Positions 53,287 to 61,890 of a DNA stretch of 61,977 bases are shown here, in pieces; within the stretch, counting starts at the first letter, position 1; each line of letters starts with the position of its first letter. Below the pieces are notes generated by a model. The model was not told the origin of the DNA. It ran no database searches and saw only the letters and a list, made by a program, of their open reading frames with translations. The stretch is taken from NCBI RefSeq assembly GCF_009828745.1, contig NZ_WTSX01000014.1, positions 1 through 61,977 on the forward strand, written 5' to 3'. Source of the stretch: Erysipelothrix anatis. GTDB lineage: Bacteria; Bacillota_I; Bacilli_A; Erysipelotrichales; Erysipelotrichaceae. The position numbers were made by a program, and so were the translations under genes.

Positions 53287-55107
53287 ATGAAAAATTCACA
53301 CAAAAAAAACCTTAAAAAAAGCCTGAAAATATTTTTAGCGCTGACCATTATGGTATCAATGGGATCTTGGTCTTTATTTGCACTTGATGGTTCAAATGAC
53401 GAAGACAAAGGGACGGTTGAAAAAGATAATGCAATTGAGCCCCCGGTCCAAAGCCAAGATGCGCTCGAGAATTCTATGCTCGAAGTAATTGAGTTGGAAC
53501 CAATGGCTCTTGAAGAACCGAAGGAAGCATGGGGTGGTGATACCGAAGGGGTCGAAGCCGCAATGCAAGCTCGGGCTGCATCAACATATGCGAAATCGGG
53601 GTTTATTCAGTTCAATCTAGCCATTGATAAAAATATCAATCTCTATGATACTGCAACGGATTCAAGCCCGTATCGCTACTTGTCTGGACACGTTGCATAC
53701 TCAGGCGTTGTGCCATTTTATGATGCGACAGACGACCGTTATAAAATAACAATTAGTGGCATCGAAGGATGGGTTCCTAAATCTGCCTTCAAAGAGTTTA
53801 AAGTATCGGAAGCTAAAGGAGCCAACTATTACTCTGTCCGTAATGGGAATTTATACAATAATATCAGTATGGGTGCTGCAACTAGCAACTATGGTACAAT
53901 TCTCAACGGACCTGCGCCATCTTATCTAAAGGAAGATGTACGTTACTTCTCAGCAGATGGTCACTACTTCTACACTAATGTTAATGATTTGATTTTGGAT
54001 TATCGCTCTGGAGGGAACTACAGCGCAGTTAACAAATCAACGCCATTCTATAATTACTACCAGTTTTTATCATTCCGTTCAGAATCATCGATAACTGCGG
54101 ATCAACTCAATGCATTTCTTAGAGATCGTAAAGGATTCACGAGTGCACCTACAAACTGGGATTCAATGACAAGTACTCAATCTAAATTATATGGATCAGA
54201 ATCTGCGTTCGTTGACTTGGGTCGAAAATACGGAACAAACCCACTGATGAACTTTGGAGTATCAATTAATGAGACTGGTTGGGGCCGCAGTTGGCTTGCC
54301 GTAGATCGTAATAATGTATTTGGACATAATGCAACAGATAGTAGTCCTTGGTTAGCAAACAGCTACGATAGTGTACCCACAGCCGTTGATATTCACTACA
54401 CAATGTTCTTAAACTGGTTATATATGGATTTCGGTGAATCAAGTTTCTACTACGGTGGGTATCTTGGAGATAAACAAACCGGTATTAACGTCAAATACTC
54501 AAGTGATCCTTTCTGGGGGCAAAAAGCAGCTGCATTCTCCTATGAAATAGATCGTAACTATGGAAACCAAGATTATGGTCGATACTCAATCGGAGAATCA
54601 ACGGCACAAGTTGTTCCTATTCGAAAAGAGCCAAGCACAGGCTCACAACAAGTTATGAAAACAGAAATCGTTGGGCAAAAAGTCATGATTCTAGATACAG
54701 TCCAAGGAGAAAGTGTGAACGGAAATGCGACATGGTACAAGATTGCTGCAGATTCGTTACTCAATAGTGATCGCGATCGGTTAGCATGGATAACAGGTGG
54801 TGCAAACCGTACTGCAACCTATGACCGTAGTAATAACTACCTCTACATTCACTCAAGCAATGTACGCAAAGTATTTGATGGTAAAGGATCGCCAGTTACA
54901 CCTGAACCGGAATTTCCAAGAGGGGATATAAATGGCGACGGAAAAGTTTCGGTTGTTGATTTTGCGATGATGAAGAGTCACCTTGAAGGTGTTCGGACTC
55001 TAACAGGAGATCAATTAAAGCGAGCTGACCTAAATAATGATGGAAAAGTAACTGTCATTGACTTTGCAATGCTTAAAAGTCATTTGGAAGGCATACGACC
55101 ACTTTAG
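53287..55107 (+). CDS. Secreted GH73 N-acetylglucosaminidase with SH3-like domains and a C-terminal dockerin
   Basis: The 606-residue secreted protein would cut glycan strands of peptidoglycan. It has a signal peptide (about 1-33), an acidic spacer, an SH3/GW-like domain (about 100-175) ending in IEGWVPKSAF, and a GH73 catalytic domain (about 255-440). The latter contains INETGWGRSW (Glu329 as the likely acid) and RNNVFGHNA. A second SH3-like domain follows (about 435-530). The C-terminal 60 residues are a type I dockerin: DINGDGKVSVVDFAMMKSHL and DLNNDGKVTVIDFAMLKSHL, two duplicated EF-hand-like calcium loops with F-helices. Dockerins bind cohesins. TTAGGGGG precedes the ATG. The next gene, 12 bp on, is a membrane-anchored candidate partner. 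Confidence 0.92.
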   Translation: MKNSHKKNLKKSLKIFLALTIMVSMGSWSLFALDGSNDEDKGTVEKDNAIEPPVQSQDALENSMLEVIELEPMALEEPKEAWGGDTEGVEAAMQARAASTYAKSGFIQFNLAIDKNINLYDTATDSSPYRYLSGHVAYSGVVPFYDATDDRYKITISGIEGWVPKSAFKEFKVSEAKGANYYSVRNGNLYNNISMGAATSNYGTILNGPAPSYLKEDVRYFSADGHYFYTNVNDLILDYRSGGNYSAVNKSTPFYNYYQFLSFRSESSITADQLNAFLRDRKGFTSAPTNWDSMTSTQSKLYGSESAFVDLGRKYGTNPLMNFGVSINETGWGRSWLAVDRNNVFGHNATDSSPWLANSYDSVPTAVDIHYTMFLNWLYMDFGESSFYYGGYLGDKQTGINVKYSSDPFWGQKAAAFSYEIDRNYGNQDYGRYSIGESTAQVVPIRKEPSTGSQQVMKTEIVGQKVMILDTVQGESVNGNATWYKIAADSLLNSDRDRLAWITGGANRTATYDRSNNYLYIHSSNVRKVFDGKGSPVTPEPEFPRGDINGDGKVSVVDFAMMKSHLEGVRTLTGDQLKRADLNNDGKVTVIDFAMLKSHLEGIRPL

Positions 55108-55119
55108 GAGGAGATTTTT

Positions 55120-56649
55120 ATGAAGAATTTTAAAAAAATAATGGCACTTTCTTTAGTGTTTTTAATGATGTCTGTGTTACCAATATTTGCACTTTCCGGA
55201 TCTGCGTACGTAAGTGGACCTGGGTCAGTGAATGTGGGGCAATCAATCACTGTAAGTGTAACGGTCAATGCTGATGTAGATGCATCATTTGATCTTGTTG
55301 TTAGCGCAAGCGGAGCTGCAAGCGGTTCTACAAATTGGGCACCAGGATCACGAGGAGAAAGTAGAAGTTTTACTTTCCCAACACATGCAGCAGGGACTGC
55401 TACTATTTCTGTATCGGGTGAAGGTGCTGACTGGGTCAATTTTAATACCTTCTCTGTTTCGGGAGGAACCTCAGTTAATGTGGTTAACCCAAACACTGGT
55501 GGCGGAAACACTGGGGGTGGAAACACTGGTGGTGGAAACACTGGTGGTGGAAACACTGGTGGTGGAAACACTGGTGGTGGAAACACAGGTGGCGGAAACA
55601 CAGGTGGATCATCAAACAATGGTGGTTCATCAATTCCAGATGAAGATAAAACACCAGAACAGCTAGCTGAAGAAAAAGCTGCGGAAGAAGCAAAAGCAAA
55701 AGAAGATGCGCAAAAGAATCCATTGATTAGTTCATTCAACATCATTTCTAATAATGAAAAGAAATTTGGTGAGACGCTAAGCGATATTCCAACAGCAGTT
55801 GATACATGGGAATACGAATATAAGTTACCGAAACGAATTGATAGTGTACTTTTAGACGTTAAGAGTGTCAGTGAAACAACGACGCTTACATTTGATAAAG
55901 AACAAAAATTTGCGGAAGGTGAAAAAACTAAAGAAGTTGTGATTCGTGCGGTTGATGGCGAAATCACTCAAGAGTATAAATTAAAGCTGACACTCGACGA
56001 TAGCGAACCTGTTAAAGTCAATGTTGGCGATAAGACTGCTACACTCTATGATGATGAAGCACTTGATAAATTGATGACAGAGTATGGGTTTACAAGAGAA
56101 GTAATCGATCAAAATGGAACGGCATCATTTGCATATCAGAAAGATGCGATGAAACTACAACTCTTAACCGATGAAAAGCAAAATGCACAATGGCTAGCAT
56201 TGGATAAAACAAATGCTGCGAAAACTGTAGTGTATCCGGTACTTCAAGATGAAGGAAAAATGTATATCTTGACGGCTCCAAATCCAGAAATGGCGAAGCA
56301 AACGTATGGTGGCGTCGCAGTGACCCCAACGGATTTAGATTTCAAAAAATTCGAAGGTGTTGACAGCTCGTTGAAATTTGAAAAACAAGTGTCGGTTTGG
56401 AATTTAGAAGGTGAATCAGGCATGATCGTGAACGGTATGCAAACTACGGACTCTGAACCACGACTTTACCATATCGATAACACACAAAAACTAACACCTG
56501 CATTCGTTGCATTTGATGTAGCGTCATCAAAAACGACAAAAGTTTGGGCAATTACCGCAACAGTTGTGGCAGTTGCACTTGCAGCAGGATTTGGTGCTTA
56601 TTTATACGTAAATCGCGCACCCAAAAAACGTAAAGATGTAAACATTTAA
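55120..56649 (+). CDS. Membrane-anchored surface protein with Ig/cohesin-like domain and GGGNT linker
   Basis: The 509-residue product has a signal peptide (about 1-26) and an N-terminal Ig-like or cohesin-like beta domain (about 27-122; GSAYVSGPGSVNVGQSITVS, then TATISVSGEGAD). Then come a GGGNT repeat linker (about 126-162), an Ala/Glu-rich helix, and a cadherin-like beta-sandwich (about 205-290; FNIISNNEKKF and VIRAVDGEITQEYKLKL). A mixed region precedes a C-terminal membrane helix (about 478-500) with a basic tail (RAPKKRKD). It is thus tethered to the membrane and faces outward. The SD AGGAGG lies in the 12-bp gap after the dockerin glucosaminidase. Binding of that dockerin is inferred from context, not from a certain cohesin match. 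Confidence 0.8.
   Translation: MKNFKKIMALSLVFLMMSVLPIFALSGSAYVSGPGSVNVGQSITVSVTVNADVDASFDLVVSASGAASGSTNWAPGSRGESRSFTFPTHAAGTATISVSGEGADWVNFNTFSVSGGTSVNVVNPNTGGGNTGGGNTGGGNTGGGNTGGGNTGGGNTGGGNTGGSSNNGGSSIPDEDKTPEQLAEEKAAEEAKAKEDAQKNPLISSFNIISNNEKKFGETLSDIPTAVDTWEYEYKLPKRIDSVLLDVKSVSETTTLTFDKEQKFAEGEKTKEVVIRAVDGEITQEYKLKLTLDDSEPVKVNVGDKTATLYDDEALDKLMTEYGFTREVIDQNGTASFAYQKDAMKLQLLTDEKQNAQWLALDKTNAAKTVVYPVLQDEGKMYILTAPNPEMAKQTYGGVAVTPTDLDFKKFEGVDSSLKFEKQVSVWNLEGESGMIVNGMQTTDSEPRLYHIDNTQKLTPAFVAFDVASSKTTKVWAITATVVAVALAAGFGAYLYVNRAPKKRKDVNI
55498..55602 (+). repeat. Seven tandem 15-bp units encoding GGGNT
   Basis: Seven direct copies of a 15-bp unit (GGTGGTGGAAACACT and close variants), each adding five residues in frame. 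The middle copies are identical. It encodes the flexible linker between the N-terminal domain and the rest of the surface protein. Copy number can change by slippage without breaking the frame. Confidence 0.95.
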
Positions 56650-56655
56650 AAATAG

Positions 56656-56684
56656 AAACTCGAGTGAAAATCTCGAGTTTTTTT
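56656..56684 (+). terminator. Terminator of the glucosaminidase operon
   Basis: AAACTCGAG (56656-56664) pairs with CTCGAGTTT (56672-56680), followed by a T-run. Confidence 0.92.
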
Positions 56685-56752
56685 ATGCGAAAATTATCGG
56701 AAGATACGCTATCGGTGGCCAAATATGGTAGAATAATACAAGAGGTGCGTGC

Positions 56753-57217
56753 ATGAATAAAATTATCAAATCATTTCTTAAATCACTGCTTTTAGTAGCA
56801 CTCGCAATCCTATTATTTTGGATAGGATATGTAGGCTTCATTGGTGGTCCTGCGCGTGCATATGAACGCGAAGATCGACTAATGGTCGAAGCAATGATGG
56901 AATCTAAAGGATTTACAGAAGCAACAATTATTGATCGATTTTCATATGACGAAGTGTATTACATAACAGAAATAAATGACGATAGTGGAAATTTCATTTT
57001 TTGGTTTAACAAAGATCTAACAAAGACAGGACAACATGATGTTGTGACTACAGAGCCAGTCCATGCGCTCGCAACCAATTTTGGAATGCGTCCCGAGGAT
57101 GTATCCTTCGGAGTCTATCAAGATAAACTTGTATATGTGCTCAAAAATAAACACTTTGAAAAATTTGTAGATATAGAATCGCACAATGTTGTATATGATC
57201 GAGGGAGTGGTGTTTAA
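56753..57217 (+). CDS. YpmB-like (DUF5590) membrane-anchored protein
   Basis: The 154-residue protein has one N-terminal membrane helix (about 9-31) and a small outward alpha/beta domain that resembles YpmB/DUF5590 (PepSY-like). In Bacillus ypmB also precedes dnaD and nth (ypmB–aspB–asnS–dnaD–nth), which supports the call; aspB and asnS are absent here. Function unknown. AAGAGG precedes the ATG. Confidence 0.72.
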   Translation: MNKIIKSFLKSLLLVALAILLFWIGYVGFIGGPARAYEREDRLMVEAMMESKGFTEATIIDRFSYDEVYYITEINDDSGNFIFWFNKDLTKTGQHDVVTTEPVHALATNFGMRPEDVSFGVYQDKLVYVLKNKHFEKFVDIESHNVVYDRGSGV

Positions 57218-57219
57218 AA

Positions 57220-57720
57220 ATGTGGTGGAATAAATCATACATCAATCGAAGAGATTGGATATTAGAAAATATGAGTACACTAAAAGTAACACCGAACCAG
57301 GTGGTGGTGCTACTCTTAATTGATTTCTTGAATGAACAAAATATTGCCATATCGCTTGAAGTACTTGCCGAACAATCAGGGATGAGTGTCCAAGCGGTTG
57401 ATGAAGTAATGCATGACTTAATGCGTCAGAAAATGCTTGCAATCAAAGTCGAAAATGAGTCCATTCGTTTTATCATGGATGGATTGTTTCAAGATGGCGT
57501 TGCCTATGAATACGTCAATCAGTCTATCTTTGAAGTGTTTGAGAGCGAATTCGGAAGGCTTTTATCACAACCAGAATTAGTGATGCTGAACAATTGGATG
57601 AAACAGTATACTGAAGCAGATATTCTTGATGCCTTGCGTAATGCCATGGTATATAAGAAGGTATCGATGAACTATATAAATACAATTTTGGCAAATAAAC
57701 AAAAAGAAAAGCAAGGGTAG
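57220..57720 (+). CDS. dnaD: DnaD-like replication initiation/primosome protein
   Basis: The 166-residue protein has an N-terminal winged-helix DDBH1 part (residues 1-95) and a shortened DDBH2 domain (FEVFESEFGRLLSQPELVMLNNW followed by ILDALRNAMVYKKVSMNYINTIL). The YxxxI-type end is MNYINTILA. It is shorter than Bacillus DnaD (about 230 aa), mainly in the linker and tail. DnaD helps load the replicative helicase with DnaA and DnaB. It starts 2 nt after the YpmB-like gene and is followed by nth 3 nt later. Confidence 0.88.
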   Translation: MWWNKSYINRRDWILENMSTLKVTPNQVVVLLLIDFLNEQNIAISLEVLAEQSGMSVQAVDEVMHDLMRQKMLAIKVENESIRFIMDGLFQDGVAYEYVNQSIFEVFESEFGRLLSQPELVMLNNWMKQYTEADILDALRNAMVYKKVSMNYINTILANKQKEKQG

Positions 57721-57723
57721 ATC

Positions 57724-58344
57724 ATGGATGTAAATATGATACTGGATATTCTCGAGGCTGAATTTCCAGAAAAGCAAGGAGAATTGGATTATAAGAATCC
57801 ATTCGAACTTTTGATTGCTGTAGCTTTATCGGCGCAAACAACCGATGCTGCTGTAAATAAAGTAACGCCGGGTCTGTTTGAAAGATACCCAACCCCACAA
57901 GCACTTGCTAAAGCAAATCCAGAGGATGTGGAAGCATTAATATCCAAAATAGGGTTGTATCGAAATAAAACCAAATTTATTATTGCGTGTTCACAAATGC
58001 TTGTGGAAGATTTTAATGGAGAAGTGCCACAAAATCGTAAAGCGTTAATGACACTTCCGGGCGTTGGACGTAAAACGGCAAACGTTGTTTTATCGGAAGG
58101 GTTTGGATTGCCCGCAATTGCAGTTGATACACATATTGAAAGAGTTGCCAAACGATTGAAACTTGCGAAGCCGGATGATTCGGTTCTTAAAGTTGAAGAA
58201 AAACTGATGCGTAAGATTCCACGTGAACGATGGGCACGAGCGCATTTACTATTACTACTCTTCGGAAGGTATTACTCAACAGCACGCAATCACCAAGATG
58301 CATTTGAGATTCTTGAAGCGTTAAAGGAGAAACATAACTTATGA
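57724..58344 (+). CDS. nth: Endonuclease III lacking the iron-sulfur cluster ligands
   Basis: This base-excision glycosylase/AP lyase (206 aa) removes oxidised pyrimidines. The helix-hairpin-helix LPGVGRKTANVVL contains catalytic Lys117, and VDTHIERV contains catalytic Asp135. The C-terminus after residue 170 (RAHLLLLLFGRYYSTARNHQ) keeps the family helix but has none of the four cysteines that normally bind a [4Fe-4S] cluster. The only Cys is residue 89. Length is near the family norm of 210-215. AAGGG precedes the ATG. The stop overlaps the murF start (ATGA). Confidence 0.93.
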   Translation: MDVNMILDILEAEFPEKQGELDYKNPFELLIAVALSAQTTDAAVNKVTPGLFERYPTPQALAKANPEDVEALISKIGLYRNKTKFIIACSQMLVEDFNGEVPQNRKALMTLPGVGRKTANVVLSEGFGLPAIAVDTHIERVAKRLKLAKPDDSVLKVEEKLMRKIPRERWARAHLLLLLFGRYYSTARNHQDAFEILEALKEKHNL

Positions 58345-59657
58345 AACAATTAAATCTGAACACAATTGGTCAATGGGCAAGTGGCATCGTTGATGGAAAC
58401 GGAGCGGCCGACGGGATTAACGTAGATACACGTTTTGTTAAAGAAGGAGACTTATTTGTCTGTTTACGAGGCGAACGCGTTGATGGCCATACATTTGCAC
58501 AGACTGCAATCGATAATGGTGCAACTGCATTGCTTGTCGACCATAAAATAGACACGCTTGATGTTCCGCAAATTATTGTTGAGGATACACTTGTTGCGCT
58601 TCAAAAAATTGCAAAGGGATATCGCAATACATTAAGTGCATACTTTATTGGAATTACAGGAAGTAATGGAAAAACGTCAACAAAAGATATTCTTTTCAGT
58701 ATCCTTGCACCACTAGGAAAAACAATAGCAACTTACAAGAACCAAAATACAGAAATAGGAACATATCTCAACCTATTCCGTATGGATGAAGACACACAAT
58801 ATGGTATCTTTGAAATGGGACTGGACTTTCCCAATGATGTTGCGGTGATGACAGAAATTGTGAGACCGCATGCCGCAATGGTTACAAGTTTAGCACCGAC
58901 GCATATCGTAAATTTTGAAGATATTCATCATATTGCCCGTGAAAAGTTTGCAATTTTCAATCAGGTTCAAGACAAAGATATGGCATTCTACCAAGGTGAT
59001 TTTCTAGAGTGCCGCCAACTAGATCAGGGATTCCATACATTTGGTTATAATGCTGATAATGAATTCATTGTAGATAACGTGATTGCTGATTCAACGGGAA
59101 TTTCTTTTACTGTTAATCAAGAGGCGTATACTTGCAATCTGCTAGGTGGACACCAAGCAAGTAACTGTGCAGGTGTGATTGCTATGTTAAGCAAGATTGG
59201 AATTAGCAAAGAAGCAATCCAACATGGGTTAAATAATGTCGCATTAACGTCACTACGAACAGAACTTGTGAACCATGCAGCATCATTGGTGCTTCTGGAT
59301 GCGTACAAGTCAAATCCAATCAGTGCAATCTATGCGCTAGAACTTCTAAATAATTATGCGTATTCGGGTGATCGTATTGCTGTTTTAAGTGATATGGTAG
59401 AATTAGGCGATGACAGTATCAAGTATCATGAAGAAGTACTTGAGTACATTAATACACTCAATCTACAACACGTATTCCTATTGGGACCGGATTTCAAAGC
59501 AGCACTAAACAATGTAACACTGAATACACCGTACACGACATTTGAAACATTTGACACACTTTACAATGCGGTTGCACCGCAATTCGATAAAGAGCAAATG
59601 ATTCTAATCAAAGGATCACGATTCTATGCGCTAGAACGCTTAATGAAAGAGGCATAA
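58341..59657 (+). CDS. murF: UDP-MurNAc-tripeptide–D-Ala-D-Ala ligase
   Basis: MurF adds D-Ala-D-Ala to complete the stem peptide. The 438-residue protein has the N-terminal VDTRFVKEGDLFVCLRGERVDGH region, the ATP loop GITGSNGKTSTKDIL, LAPTHIVNFED, and SLRTELVNHAASLVLLDAYKSNPIS, where the usual DAYNANP is DAYKSNP. Directly followed by ddl and alr, so D-Ala-D-Ala supply and use are co-expressed. AGGAG is 11 nt upstream. Confidence 0.94.
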   Translation: MKQLNLNTIGQWASGIVDGNGAADGINVDTRFVKEGDLFVCLRGERVDGHTFAQTAIDNGATALLVDHKIDTLDVPQIIVEDTLVALQKIAKGYRNTLSAYFIGITGSNGKTSTKDILFSILAPLGKTIATYKNQNTEIGTYLNLFRMDEDTQYGIFEMGLDFPNDVAVMTEIVRPHAAMVTSLAPTHIVNFEDIHHIAREKFAIFNQVQDKDMAFYQGDFLECRQLDQGFHTFGYNADNEFIVDNVIADSTGISFTVNQEAYTCNLLGGHQASNCAGVIAMLSKIGISKEAIQHGLNNVALTSLRTELVNHAASLVLLDAYKSNPISAIYALELLNNYAYSGDRIAVLSDMVELGDDSIKYHEEVLEYINTLNLQHVFLLGPDFKAALNNVTLNTPYTTFETFDTLYNAVAPQFDKEQMILIKGSRFYALERLMKEA

Positions 59658-59658
59658 T

Positions 59659-60672
59659 ATGAAAAAACAAGTAGCAGTAATTTTTGGATCACCCAATGCA
59701 GAACATGATATTTCTGTTGCATCTGCAGCATCAGCAATTGAGCATTTCCCTCATGATTTGTATGATTTAATTCCAATCTTTATTAGTAAAGAAGGTCGTT
59801 GGTTTACAGGTGATTACTCATTAGAAATGCTTCAGGCAAATAAACTTGAAGGGCATCATGAGTTACTCTTACAATTCAACCCAGAACGTCCTGGTTTTGT
59901 TTTCAAAGAGTCAAATGCAGTTTTACCAGTTGATGCAGCATTCCTTATGCTTCATGGACGAATGGGTGAAGGTGGAGAAATTCAAGGATTGTTGAATATT
60001 GCGAGAATTCCATATGCTGGATGTGAGGTATTATCGTCAGCATTATGCATGGATAAAGCGTATACCCATATGATTGCTGAATTGAATGATATTCCTATGG
60101 CAGATTATCGTTTACTTCTCAAAGGAGAGGCCTATGATATTTCAGACATTGAGTATCCTGTTATCGTAAAACCAAGCCGTGAAGGATCGTCTTTTGGCGT
60201 GACATTAGCTAAAGATGAAGCTGCACTACATGCAGCATTGGAATTTGCATTTAGCTTTGATTCACGTGTACTTATTGAAGAATACATTAAGGGTACAGAA
60301 TGTGGTATGGGAATTTTAAAAACTAAAAAAGACTATATTGTGAGTGATGTGGACCAGGTTAACGTCGCAGGTGAGGTATTTGATTTCCAAGAGAAATATC
60401 ATCCTCATGCAACTGAAACGTTACCAGTTTCAACATTCCCAGAGTCGGTACGCAAACAAATTCAAGCGTATGGTGAAAGAGTATTCGAATTATTAGATTG
60501 CAAAACATTTGCGCGTATTGATTTCTTTGTGACAGAGGATCATAAAATTTTCTTCAACGAAATTAATACAATACCTGGATTTACGGCGAATTCACGTTAT
60601 CCAAAAATGATGGACCGTCAAGGTGTCAACTATACATCATTAATTGCTAAAATGGTGGAAGACGTTTTATGA
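59659..60672 (+). CDS. ddl: D-alanine–D-alanine ligase
   Basis: ATP-grasp ligase of 337 residues with GSPNAEHDISVAS (Glu15), KPSREGSSFGV, EEYIKGTECGMG and FNEINTIPGFTANSRYPKM. The residues that select D-Ala over D-lactate appear kept: Glu15, the Ser of GSSFG, and Tyr in FDFQEKY (equivalent to E. coli Tyr216). This predicts normal D-Ala-D-Ala termini and glycopeptide sensitivity by this gene. The start follows murF by 2 nt with AGAGG; the stop overlaps alr by 4 nt. Confidence 0.95.
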   Translation: MKKQVAVIFGSPNAEHDISVASAASAIEHFPHDLYDLIPIFISKEGRWFTGDYSLEMLQANKLEGHHELLLQFNPERPGFVFKESNAVLPVDAAFLMLHGRMGEGGEIQGLLNIARIPYAGCEVLSSALCMDKAYTHMIAELNDIPMADYRLLLKGEAYDISDIEYPVIVKPSREGSSFGVTLAKDEAALHAALEFAFSFDSRVLIEEYIKGTECGMGILKTKKDYIVSDVDQVNVAGEVFDFQEKYHPHATETLPVSTFPESVRKQIQAYGERVFELLDCKTFARIDFFVTEDHKIFFNEINTIPGFTANSRYPKMMDRQGVNYTSLIAKMVEDVL

Positions 60673-61793
60673 TTGAAAGCGTAACAGTTTATGTCGATGA
60701 AGCGGCAGTTGTACACAATACCAAGCTTTTACGTAAAACATTGAATCCGAATACGAGAATAATTTCTGTAATTAAGGCAAATGGATATGGCCTTGGAATG
60801 GTGCAGTTAGCGTTGTTAAGCGAAAAGATGAATATCGATATCCTTGCAGTCTTAGACGTCGCACAAGCGATTGAATTGCGTGAGGGTGGCGTAACGGCAC
60901 CAATTCTCTTAATGGGTGCGACATTAGTTTCGAATTTTGAACTACTAATCAAGTATGATCTAATACAAGTGCTCATTGACTATGATTATGCCCAGAAGTT
61001 AAGTGACTTTGGTTTGGAGCATAATGAAGTTGTAAAAACACATCTCAAAGTGAATACAGGATTAAACCGTCTTGGGATGCGTGATTACGACGAAATTGAA
61101 GCAACTTACAATTTACCTGGAATTGAAGTCCAAGGAATCTACAGTCATTTCGTAGAAGCGCAAGCCTACGAAGTTGATGCTGTTGAGTTTTCAAAAGCAC
61201 AGATCAGTGAATTCAAAAGTGTTCTTAAACGACTTGAAGAACAGGGAATTAACCCTGGATTAACTCATATGCAAAACAGCCCATCGGTACTTCATTTTGG
61301 AGATTTGGGGTTTGATGCAGTTCGATGCGGAATGGTAATGTTTGGCTTGTTCCATCCATCTCAGAAGGCCTATGCAGATCAAGAAGGGTACAAAGATGTC
61401 GTCCGTCTTGAAAGTCGCATTGCGATGATTCGTAATATCCGTAAAGGTGAGTTTGTTGGTTACGGTCGCTCATTTTACGCTGATCGCGATATCCGACTTG
61501 CAACAATTTCTGCCGGATACTGTGATGGCGTCATGAAACAATTATCATTAAATGGTGGTGGTGTTTACATCAATGGCACATGGTGCCCCATCTTAGGTGA
61601 TATTGCGATGTCCCAATTTATGGTTGATGTTACACATGTTGCCTGTGAACCAGAAGATGTAGTCATGATTTTTGGTGGACCACAGCAAACAATCTATGAC
61701 TATATAGCGATTACGGGACAATCAATTAATGAATTAGTGAGTCATCTTCGCTATAACATTCCGCGTGTTTATGAAAATAAAATATTTGACTAA
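60669..61793 (+). CDS. alr: Alanine racemase (divergent)
   Basis: The PLP enzyme of 374 residues makes D-alanine for the adjacent ddl. The PLP lysine is Lys36 in VIKANGYGLG, where the canonical motif is VVKADAYGHG. GLNRLGM, THMQNSPS and GYGRSFYADRD fit the fold. The second active-site segment, normally GRxxMDQ, reads GDIAMSQFMVDVTH (residues 310-323), so Arg and Asp of that motif are changed. Substrate preference might differ (serine is an alternative), but its place after ddl favours alanine. A terminator follows. Confidence 0.9.
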   Translation: MIESVTVYVDEAAVVHNTKLLRKTLNPNTRIISVIKANGYGLGMVQLALLSEKMNIDILAVLDVAQAIELREGGVTAPILLMGATLVSNFELLIKYDLIQVLIDYDYAQKLSDFGLEHNEVVKTHLKVNTGLNRLGMRDYDEIEATYNLPGIEVQGIYSHFVEAQAYEVDAVEFSKAQISEFKSVLKRLEEQGINPGLTHMQNSPSVLHFGDLGFDAVRCGMVMFGLFHPSQKAYADQEGYKDVVRLESRIAMIRNIRKGEFVGYGRSFYADRDIRLATISAGYCDGVMKQLSLNGGGVYINGTWCPILGDIAMSQFMVDVTHVACEPEDVVMIFGGPQQTIYDYIAITGQSINELVSHLRYNIPRVYENKIFD

Positions 61794-61820
61794 AGAGTAT
61801 GAAACATACTCTTTTTTTTA
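61792..61820 (+). terminator. Terminator of the ypmB–alr cluster
   Basis: AGAGTATG (61794-61801) pairs with CATACTCT (61805-61812), followed by eight T's. Confidence 0.93.
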
Positions 61821-61850
61821 GATGAGTCAATAAAAAAAGCACCAACATAG

Positions 61851-61867
61851 GGAACTGACCTAGTTCC
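61851..61867. repeat. Inverted repeat near the IS end
   Basis: GGAACT-GACCT-AGTTCC lies between the alr terminator and the transposase 3' end. It probably belongs to the terminal region of the insertion sequence. The exact IS boundary and target duplication cannot be set because the other end is outside the window. Confidence 0.45.
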
Positions 61868-61890
61868 TTGGGACTCAAGAAAAAACCAAG

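Noticed and set aside
55104-55967. Minus-strand frame of 287 codons with PPVFPPPVF repeats
   Set aside because: It is the antisense reading of the GGGNT repeat and the surface-protein gene; no start signal.
59659-60672. Possibility that ddl is a D-Ala-D-Lac (vancomycin-resistance) ligase, given a VanZ gene in the window
   Set aside because: The Glu-Ser-Tyr triad of D-Ala-D-Ala ligases appears intact, and VanZ is 36 kb away without other van genes.
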